Of a stretch of DNA of 26,188 bases, positions 21,119 through 26,188 are shown piece after piece. Both the position numbers and the translations under genes were made by a program. The stretch spans positions 1 to 26,188 of the forward strand of contig JAGYMG010000002.1 in the NCBI GenBank assembly GCA_018400675.1, written 5' to 3'. Positions within the stretch are counted from its first letter, which is position 1. Each line of letters opens with the position of its first letter. The notes below the pieces were generated by a model. That model was not told the DNA's origin and did no database searches. It saw only the letters and a program-made list of their open reading frames with translations. Source of the stretch: a bacterium (GTDB lineage: Bacteria; Patescibacteriota; Minisyncoccia; Minisyncoccales; CG1-02-41-26).

Positions 21119-21214
21119 TTAGAAGAGAGGCGCTAATAAAAATCCGAAAAGGCTCAGAATAATTATTAGAACTGTTATCTTCCAAAATATTGTAAAAATA
21201 TTTTTTAGTTTCAT
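21119..21214 (-). CDS. Possible 31-residue single-membrane-helix peptide
   Basis: In the gap between lepA and the ftsB-like gene, the minus strand has ATG at 21214 and TAA at 21119, giving a basic start (MKLKNIF) and one hydrophobic helix (ITVLIIILSLFGFLLAPLF). After the stop, a short AGGC/GCCT hairpin with TATTTTT (about 21077-21099, minus strand) could end its transcript. The ATG is only 6 bases from the divergent start at 21221, leaving no room for a promoter between them. No Shine-Dalgarno is visible. It may be chance in AT-rich DNA. Confidence 0.25.
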   Translation of the reverse strand: MKLKNIFTIFWKITVLIIILSLFGFLLAPLF

Positions 21215-21220
21215 TGTCCC

Positions 21221-21688
21221 ATGATAGCAAAAATAGAAAAAAACAAAAAGAGAATTAAAAAGATTAAGCATTTTTTCTCCCTGGTTACTTCTTTTTTAGC
21301 TGGATTCCTTTTAGTGGCTTTTATTGGTTGGTTGGTTATCGGCAATTTAACAATGGTTAAGAGAAGGGGGGATCTCCAGGAAAGGATCGAATCTTTGAAA
21401 GAAGAAATTGAAATGCTCCAAGAGCGAAAAGATTATTTCCAGTCTCAGATTTCTCAGATTGAAGATAAAGAATATTTGGAGGGGGTGGCTAAGGATGAAT
21501 TAGACTTAAGAAAAGAAGGGGAGACGGTAGTAGATTTTATTATGGAGGAGGACGAGCAGGAAGAGAGCAAGGACGAAGAAGAGGAGGGGTCTTCTTTTTT
21601 TAATTTTTTCTCTAGCCGGGAGTCTATCTTCCAAAAAATATTCCGGAGTGTCAAAAGAATCTTCTCTTTGAACATTGCTAATATATAA
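21221..21688 (+). CDS. ftsB: Septum formation initiator, FtsB/DivIC-like
   Basis: The 155-residue protein has the plan of FtsB/DivIC division proteins: a basic cytoplasmic start (KIEKNKKRIKKIKH), one membrane helix at about 21-43, then a coiled coil (about 50-85, with LQERIESLKEEIEMLQERK). The family motif YLEGVAKDELDLRKEGETVV (83-102) follows. Such proteins bind FtsL and FtsQ/DivIB outside the membrane to activate septal peptidoglycan synthesis. An acidic tail (about 107-122, EEDEQEESKDEEEE) and a basic C-terminal segment are extra to the family core. It is followed by two tRNA genes and then prfB-ftsE-ftsX, so division genes cluster here. FtsB and DivIC cannot be told apart from sequence alone. 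Confidence 0.82.
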   Translation: MIAKIEKNKKRIKKIKHFFSLVTSFLAGFLLVAFIGWLVIGNLTMVKRRGDLQERIESLKEEIEMLQERKDYFQSQISQIEDKEYLEGVAKDELDLRKEGETVVDFIMEEDEQEESKDEEEEGSSFFNFFSSRESIFQKIFRSVKRIFSLNIANI

Positions 21689-21691
21689 TAG

Positions 21692-21762
21692 GCGAGTGTG
21701 GTATAGTGGTATTACGTAACCTTCCCAAGGTTGAAAGGGGGGTTCGATTCCCCTCACTCGCT
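21692..21762 (+). tRNA. tRNA-Gly (anticodon CCC)
   Basis: Acceptor GCGAGTG/CACTCGC, anticodon stem TAACC/GGTTG with loop TTCCCAA (anticodon at 21724-21726), T-loop TTCGATT on a 5-bp stem, discriminator T. CCA is not encoded. Reads GGG only. Confidence 0.92.
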
Positions 21763-21784
21763 CTCGAGTCTATCTAATAAGATT

Positions 21785-21856
21785 GCCGGAGTAGCTTAGC
21801 GGTAGAGCAATGTCTTCGTAAGACAGAGGTTGTGGGTTCGAATCCCACCTCCGGCT
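21785..21856 (+). tRNA. tRNA-Thr (anticodon CGT)
   Basis: Acceptor GCCGGAG/CTCCGGC, D-stem GCTT/GAGC, anticodon loop TTCGTAA on stem ATGTC/GACAG (outer pair A-G mismatched), T-arm GTGGG/CCCAC with loop TTCGAAT, discriminator T. CCA is not encoded. Reads ACG. It ends 17 bases before the prfB ATG. Confidence 0.92.
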
Positions 21857-21873
21857 TAGCGGAGCATATTCTT

Positions 21874-23016
21874 ATGAAGGAGTTAGAAGAGAAAATTAAA
21901 AAACTAAAGAAAGAGTCTCAAGACCTTAAGCAGGGTTTTTCTCTCAAGGAAAAAGAAGCAACCCTGGCTCGGCTGGAAAAAGAATCAGCCATACCTGATT
22001 TCTGGGAAGACCAAGAAAGAGCAAAAAAGATTTCTCAAGATATTTCTGCTTTACAGGGAGAGATAGAGACTTTAAAAGGTATTGCCCAGCGTGTGAAGGA
22101 TCTTGAAGAAATGGTTACGCTTGTCCCCGAGGAAAGCCAGGAAGCTAAAACCCTGGAGGGGGAGTGCCAGGCTTTAAAAAGAAAAATAGATAAGGAAAAA
22201 AAGAAGATATTCCTTTCCGAACGATATGACCGCTTGGATGCTATTATTACTATTTACGCTGGAGCTGGCGGTCGTGATGCTGAAGACTGGGCAGCTATGC
22301 TCTTAAGGATGTATCAGAAATACTGTCAGGCTCAGGGATTTAAAACAAAAATAATTGCCCAGCGTTTTGGCGAAGGGGGAGGGCCAGAAGGTCGTATTGG
22401 TATAAAAGAAGTCTCTCTTGAGATAATGGGTTCCTATGCTTACGGTTTTCTCAAGAATGAATATGGCACTCATCGTTTAGTAAGGATATCGCCTTTTTCC
22501 TCTCAGTCTCTCCGACATACCTCTTTTGCTAAGGTGACTGTGCTGCCGGTCTTGAGCCAATCAGATATTTCTGCAATTAAGATTAAGCCCGAGGATTTAA
22601 ATATTGAAACCTTTAGAGCTTCCGGCCCGGGTGGCCAATATGTTAACAAAAGAGATTCAGCAGTGCGGATTGTTCACATACCGACCGGCTTGAAAGCCAG
22701 CTCACAATCAGAACGACTCCAGGGACTCAATAAAGAAAAAGCAATGCAGGTCATAGCTGGTAAATTAGCCCAATTAAAAGAACAGCAACAGCAGAAAGAG
22801 ATAGAAAAGATTAAGGATAAAAAAGAGAAGGAATTAACCGGCGGGAGTGGCAAGAACCTGGAAGCCAGTTGGGGGAGTCAACGGCGCTCCTATATCCTGC
22901 ATCCCTATAAGCTCTGTAAGGATAATCAAACAGACTTGGAAACTAGTCAGGTGGAATCAGTTTTAGACGGTAATATAGATGATTTTATTGAGGAGGAGAT
23001 AAAACGGTTTTCTTAA
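21874..23016 (+). CDS. prfB: Peptide chain release factor 2
   Basis: RF2 ends translation at UGA and UAA by triggering peptidyl-tRNA hydrolysis. The stop-recognition tripeptide SPF is at 206-208 (VRISPFSS), and the catalytic GGQ at 253-255 (ASGPGGQYVN); both match the E. coli positions almost exactly. The N-terminal helical domain and the C-terminal GSQRRSYILHPYKLCKD segment fit the family. The frame stays open upstream to a GTG at 21832, but that lies inside tRNA-Thr, so ATG 21874 (380 residues) is chosen. The gene is one continuous frame: the programmed +1 frameshift that autoregulates RF2 in many bacteria is absent. ftsE starts 7 bases downstream. Confidence 0.94.
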   Translation: MKELEEKIKKLKKESQDLKQGFSLKEKEATLARLEKESAIPDFWEDQERAKKISQDISALQGEIETLKGIAQRVKDLEEMVTLVPEESQEAKTLEGECQALKRKIDKEKKKIFLSERYDRLDAIITIYAGAGGRDAEDWAAMLLRMYQKYCQAQGFKTKIIAQRFGEGGGPEGRIGIKEVSLEIMGSYAYGFLKNEYGTHRLVRISPFSSQSLRHTSFAKVTVLPVLSQSDISAIKIKPEDLNIETFRASGPGGQYVNKRDSAVRIVHIPTGLKASSQSERLQGLNKEKAMQVIAGKLAQLKEQQQQKEIEKIKDKKEKELTGGSGKNLEASWGSQRRSYILHPYKLCKDNQTDLETSQVESVLDGNIDDFIEEEIKRFS

Positions 23017-23023
23017 ATATATT

Positions 23024-23719
23024 ATGATCAAGTTTGAAAAAATTAGTAAGATATATCCGTCCCGGATTAAGCCGGAGCCTATTGTTGCTCTGCAGGATAT
23101 TAACTTTGAAGTATCACCTGGTGAGTTTCTTTCTGTGGTTGGTAAATCTGGGGCTGGCAAGACAACCCTGATTAAACTCTTAATCGGTGAGGAAGCTCCG
23201 ACGGCAGGCGATATCTTCTTTGATAATCAGGCTATCACAGAACATAGTTTTACGAGGATCCAGGAGTTAAGAAAAAAGATTGGTGTTGTCTATCAGGATT
23301 ATCGCTTGCTCTCTTCCCGGACCGTTTTTGAAAATATAGCCTATATCCTTGAGGTGATGGGCTATGATGATGATCTTATTAGAGAGAATGTTAATAAAAT
23401 TTTAGACATGGTGGGCCTGGAGGAGAGACGGGAAAACTTTCCCGAGGAATTATCCGGTGGAGAGAAGCAGCGCCTGGCTATAGCCCGTGCTTTGATACAT
23501 AAGCCTAACCTAGTAGTGGCTGATGAGCCGACCGGTAACCTCGATCCCTATAATACCTTTGAAGTGGTTGATCTTTTTAGACGCATTAATAGTTTTGGCA
23601 CAACAGTTATTTTAGCTACCCACGACAAGAAAATAGTTGATAATCTTAATAAAAGGGTTATTATTTTAGAGCAGGGTCGTCTCCTGCAGGATAAAATTAA
23701 CGGAAAGTTTAGATTATAA
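23024..23719 (+). CDS. ftsE: Cell division ATP-binding protein FtsE
   Basis: FtsE is the cytoplasmic ABC ATPase that drives FtsX to activate cell-wall hydrolases or cytokinesis at the septum. The 231 residues contain Walker A GKSGAGKT (40-47), the Q-loop VVYQDYRLL (88-96), signature LSGGEKQ (143-149), Walker B LVVADE (163-168) followed by PTGNLD, and the H-loop ATHD. YQDYRLL is typical for FtsE, unlike other MacB-type ATPases. It sits between prfB and ftsX with gaps of 7 and 8 bases, the usual arrangement in many bacteria, and so is probably co-transcribed with both. Confidence 0.95.
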   Translation: MIKFEKISKIYPSRIKPEPIVALQDINFEVSPGEFLSVVGKSGAGKTTLIKLLIGEEAPTAGDIFFDNQAITEHSFTRIQELRKKIGVVYQDYRLLSSRTVFENIAYILEVMGYDDDLIRENVNKILDMVGLEERRENFPEELSGGEKQRLAIARALIHKPNLVVADEPTGNLDPYNTFEVVDLFRRINSFGTTVILATHDKKIVDNLNKRVIILEQGRLLQDKINGKFRL

Positions 23720-23727
23720 CAAGCGAG

Positions 23728-24639
23728 ATGTTCAAAATATTTAAAAGAATTCTTAGGTTTGCTTGGCAGGGCTTTTTACGGAATAAAGTTTTTGGCTTTG
23801 AGGTTATCTTGAGTATGGTTATTGCTCTTTATTTAATCACCTCGCTATTTTTGGTTCAGGGCTTAAGTGGTTTTTTAATTAAGGAAGCTGAAAGCAAGGT
23901 TGATATATCTGTCTATTTTGAAGAAGGAGTGACCGAAGCAGGTATCTTGGAAATAGAAAAAGGACTCTACCAATTTTCTCAAGAAATAGAGAGCGTAGAA
24001 TATGTCACAGCCGAAGAGGCCTTAAGGCGATTTATTGATAATCACCGTGATGATCCAGTTCTCCTGGGTGCCTTAGAAGAACTGGGGGATAACCCTTTCC
24101 GTGCTTCTCTGGAAATTAAAGCCCAGGATCCTGCCTATTATGAAACTATTTCTAATTATTTTGACCAGGAGGTATATCAAGATTACGTTAATAAGATTTC
24201 TTACCTTGAAAACAGAAAATTTATTGAGAGGATCACCAGTATCAGCGACCGCATCAAGACGAGTGTTATCATTATGGGTTTTTTCTTTGCTCTTATGGCC
24301 GGCCTAATAACCTTTACAACTATTAAATTAGCTATTTTTAATTCCCGGGCAGAGATATCTACAATGCGAGTGGTCGGAGCCTCTAACTGGGTTATCCGAG
24401 GCCCTTTTATTGTCCAGGGTTTGCTGTATGGTTTTATTGCAGTATTAGTGGTTGACCTTGCTTTCTTAATCACCCTTTATCTTTTCAATTATCGCTTGGC
24501 TATGTTTATCCCCGGCTTTAGCGCAATTGCTTTTTTCATCTCCCACTTGCCTACGATTGTTTTGGTCCAACTCCTTTTCACGAGTTTCTTAGGTGTGACC
24601 TCCACCCATTTAGCCATTAATAAGTATTTGAAGGTATAG
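23728..24639 (+). CDS. ftsX: Cell division membrane protein FtsX
   Basis: FtsX is the membrane partner of FtsE. The 303 residues show the four-helix FtsX layout: helix 1 at about 22-48, a large extracytoplasmic domain (about 50-175) with ESVEYVTAEEALRRF, which is typical of the family, then helices near 180-205, 225-250 and 270-295. The conserved cytoplasmic segment RAEISTMRVVGASNWVIRGP connects helices 2 and 3. The gene ends 8 bases before tRNA-Gln. Its extracytoplasmic partner (a peptidoglycan hydrolase) is not in this window. Confidence 0.94.
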   Translation: MFKIFKRILRFAWQGFLRNKVFGFEVILSMVIALYLITSLFLVQGLSGFLIKEAESKVDISVYFEEGVTEAGILEIEKGLYQFSQEIESVEYVTAEEALRRFIDNHRDDPVLLGALEELGDNPFRASLEIKAQDPAYYETISNYFDQEVYQDYVNKISYLENRKFIERITSISDRIKTSVIIMGFFFALMAGLITFTTIKLAIFNSRAEISTMRVVGASNWVIRGPFIVQGLLYGFIAVLVVDLAFLITLYLFNYRLAMFIPGFSAIAFFISHLPTIVLVQLLFTSFLGVTSTHLAINKYLKV

Positions 24640-24647
24640 ATAACTAT

Positions 24648-24718
24648 TGCCGGGTCGTCTAATGGTAGGACAGATGTCTCTGGAACATCCAATCTTGGTT
24701 CGAGTCCAAGCCCGGCAG
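24648..24718 (+). tRNA. tRNA-Gln (anticodon CTG)
   Basis: Acceptor TGCCGGG/CCCGGCA, D-stem GTCT/GGAC, anticodon stem GATGT/ACATC with loop CTCTGGA, T-arm CTTGG/CCAAG with loop TTCGAGT, discriminator G as usual for tRNA-Gln. CCA is not encoded. Reads CAG. Confidence 0.92.
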
Positions 24719-25030
24719 CTATCCTCTCGCGGTAAAATAGAAAAATTTCGGATTTACATTAATTTATTACAAAAGATTAGCAAAAAATCTCTGTTAAGAA
24801 TACAAAGAACGCTTTAAGAATATGCAGATGACAATGGTGGTAAATAGCAGAAAAAAGTTAGTAGTGCTGAGTGTCTAGAAAACTAAACTAATTATTTATT
24901 TTTAGCTTGTAGATAATCAACTATAAGCGATTTTAAAATTATTATACTAAGAGATATAAAGTGAATGTAGTCACCAATCTTAAGATATTTTAAAATAGTC
25001 AGCTTGAGTATAAAAAATATATTTTAATTT
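24719..25030 (+). other. Gene-free AT-rich gap between tRNA-Gln and the ABC ATPase gene
   Basis: No convincing gene is seen in these 312 bases; the longest plus-strand ATG frame noticed (24822) has 18 codons. A hairpin GCTTGTAG/CTATAAGC (24905-24928, 8-base loop, one G-U) is present. TATAAA at 25009-25014 may be the -10 for the next gene, with a leader of about 10 bases. No clear -35 or intrinsic terminator for the tRNA was found. The composition is more AT-rich than upstream. Confidence 0.4.
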
Positions 25031-25825
25031 ATGACCAGCGAAGTTAAAAAAATTACTATTCTGCCAGGAATAAATAAATCAGGAGAAAAAGAAAAATTTG
25101 AAAGAATTGATATTGAAGAAGGAGAAATTATAGCTATTGTAGGACCAACTGGATCAGGGAAAAGCCAGCTATTGTACGATATAGAAAAGTTGGCTCAGGG
25201 CGATAGTAAAAGTAAAAGAGTAATTTTGGTAAATGGCAAAAAGCCAAGTAAAAAATTACGATCTGAACCAAAAAGAAAATTGATTGCCTCTTTAGCCCAG
25301 TCTATGAATTTTTTAACGGATATTTCGGTTAAGGATTTTTTAGGATTGCACCTGAAAGCCAGAGGAAAAAAGATTAATGCAGCGCTGATAAAAGAGGTTA
25401 TTAAAGAAGCCAACGAGATAACTGGAGAATCTATTTCACCAGAAACAAATCTTCTTAATTTATCGGGGGGCCAAAGTCGTGCTTTGATGATTTCGGATGT
25501 TGCTAATATTAGTGTCTCCCCGGTTATTCTACTTGACGAGATAGAAAATGCTGGTATCGATAAGGAAAAAGCGATGCAGATTTTAGTGGAGGAAGGAAAA
25601 ATTGTTCTGATTGTTACTCATGACCCTACTTTAGCCTTTAATACTGACAAAAGAGTTATTATCAAGAACGGAGGAATTGCCAAGGTTTTGAAAACTACTC
25701 TGAGAGAAAAAGGCATAGGCCATTATTTTAACTGGGTAGGGAATCATAGCTTAGAAATTAGGGAAAAAATAAGGAAGGGAGAAAAAGTTGAGAAAGTAAA
25801 ATTATTTTGCGAAAAAAAAGAATAA
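25031..25825 (+). CDS. ABC-type ATPase of unknown role, no membrane subunit in view
   Basis: The 264-residue protein has all ABC nucleotide-binding motifs: Walker A GPTGSGKS (38-45), a Q-loop at about Q90 (SLAQSMNFLTDISVKDFL), signature LSGGQ (144-148), Walker B VILLDEIE (165-172) and H-loop THD (196-198). The D-loop reads NAGID rather than the common SALD. The helical subdomain is short, and a C-terminal extension (about 220-264) with GHYFNWVGNHSLEIRE has no motif I recognise. No permease gene is adjacent. Instead, a GTPase gene starts one base after its stop, so the two are surely co-transcribed. A soluble ATPase working with a metallochaperone-like GTPase is inferred; a transporter ATPase with a distant partner is the alternative. 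Confidence 0.7.
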   Translation: MTSEVKKITILPGINKSGEKEKFERIDIEEGEIIAIVGPTGSGKSQLLYDIEKLAQGDSKSKRVILVNGKKPSKKLRSEPKRKLIASLAQSMNFLTDISVKDFLGLHLKARGKKINAALIKEVIKEANEITGESISPETNLLNLSGGQSRALMISDVANISVSPVILLDEIENAGIDKEKAMQILVEEGKIVLIVTHDPTLAFNTDKRVIIKNGGIAKVLKTTLREKGIGHYFNWVGNHSLEIREKIRKGEKVEKVKLFCEKKE

Positions 25826-25826
25826 C

Positions 25827-26188
25827 ATGAAGCTTATAATTTTTGCTGGAACACCCGGCTCAGGCAAAACCAGTGTTGTAAAATATGTAATCCAGGAATT
25901 AAAGAAGGACTTTAAGTTATTTTTTGCCAAATTTGATTGCCTCAAAACTGAAGACGATAGGTTTATTACGGAAAGATATGATATTCCGGCGGTTAAGAAA
26001 TTAGCCGGTGAGCTTTGCCCAGATCATTATACTGCTTTAGAAATTCCTAAAATTATTAAAGAAAATCAAGATAAAGATATTATTTTTTTAGAAACAGCTG
26101 GCTTGTGTCTTCGTTGTTCTCCTTATGTGAAAGAAGGATTAGGGATTAATATTTTGGACGTTACCTCAGGAGACCCTTCCCGTTATGG
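25827..26188 (+). CDS. HypB/UreG/CobW-like P-loop GTPase, N-terminal part (cut by window edge)
   Basis: The frame opens at ATG 25827, one base after the preceding stop, and runs off the right edge (120 complete codons). It begins MKLIIFAGTPGSGKTSVVKY, with Walker A GTPGSGKT at 8-15. KFDCLKTEDD (35-44) and IPAVKKLAGELCPDHY (53-68) follow, then FLETAGLCLRCSPY (87-100). The layout of P-loop, a KxD-type strand, and a conserved E/D-x-x-G segment with nearby cysteines is that of the SIMIBI metallochaperone GTPases (HypB, UreG, CobW/P47K). Cysteines at 38, 64, 94 and 97 could bind metal. No nickel, cobalt or urease enzyme gene is present here. The specific client is unknown. Confidence 0.6.
   Translation, partial: MKLIIFAGTPGSGKTSVVKYVIQELKKDFKLFFAKFDCLKTEDDRFITERYDIPAVKKLAGELCPDHYTALEIPKIIKENQDKDIIFLETAGLCLRCSPYVKEGLGINILDVTSGDPSRY

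Noticed and set aside
21684..21689. TATAAT just upstream of tRNA-Gly as a promoter
   Set aside because: Its predicted start (about 21696) would fall inside the tRNA and no -35 is placed; it lies in the last codons of the ftsB-like gene.
21832..21873. GTG start for prfB adding 14 residues
   Set aside because: The extension lies within the tRNA-Thr gene (to 21856); ATG 21874 fits RF2 alignment.
21684..24718. CRISPR arrays or long repeats anywhere in the window
   Set aside because: No regularly spaced repeats were seen; the only exact tandem repeat noted is the 20-bp unit at 4921-4960.
24822..24878. 18-codon frame starting at ATG 24822 in the gap before the ABC ATPase
   Set aside because: Too short, without ribosome-binding site or composition signal; expected by chance.

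Overview
The window looks like a chromosome segment of a small-genome bacterium of the Candidate Phyla Radiation (Patescibacteria, probably a Parcubacteria-type lineage). This assignment is inference from style, not from a marker-gene search. The signs are short versions of housekeeping proteins, start codons mostly without Shine-Dalgarno sequences, -10-like hexamers pressed against start codons, tRNA genes without encoded CCA, a lysine-rich histone-like peptide, and a membrane protein plus VirD4/HerA-like ATPase pair with a CxxC zinc ribbon. TGA serves as a stop codon (murB, pgk, rnhA) and a release factor 2 gene is present, so the standard bacterial code (table 11) applies, unlike the UGA-recoded CPR lineages.

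Layout. 1-2981: divergent surface-glycan genes, an edge-truncated polyprenyl-phosphate sugar transferase (minus) and an O-antigen ligase/polymerase-like protein with TPRs (plus). 2994-3192: two tandem, separately promoted and terminated small RNA candidates that are complementary to each other in two 9-base blocks. 3237-4928: murB, a 51-residue histone-H1-like peptide and the hibernation factor hpf. 4998-9986: secA, secD and secF. 10038-14112: a sigma-region-4/HARE-HTH regulator, an uncharacterised membrane protein and a VirD4/HerA-like ATPase. 14123-16964: pgk, a short RecJ-like DHH phosphoesterase and RNase HI. 17012-17447: RNase P RNA. 17500-21052: murJ and lepA. 21221-24718: ftsB/divIC-like gene, tRNA-Gly, tRNA-Thr, prfB, ftsE, ftsX and tRNA-Gln. 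25031 to the end: an ABC-type ATPase with no membrane partner in view and a HypB/UreG/CobW-like GTPase cut by the window edge.

Most genes fit into envelope biogenesis and growth: MurB and MurJ make and flip the peptidoglycan precursor, FtsB/FtsE/FtsX act at the septum, SecA/D/F export proteins, and LepA, RF2, Hpf and the tRNAs serve translation. The less ordinary parts are the small-RNA pair, the regulator/membrane-protein/ATPase cluster, the histone-like peptide with a long leader, the terminal ATPase-GTPase pair, and the apparently leaderless transcription pattern. No rRNA, transposon, prophage or CRISPR array is visible.
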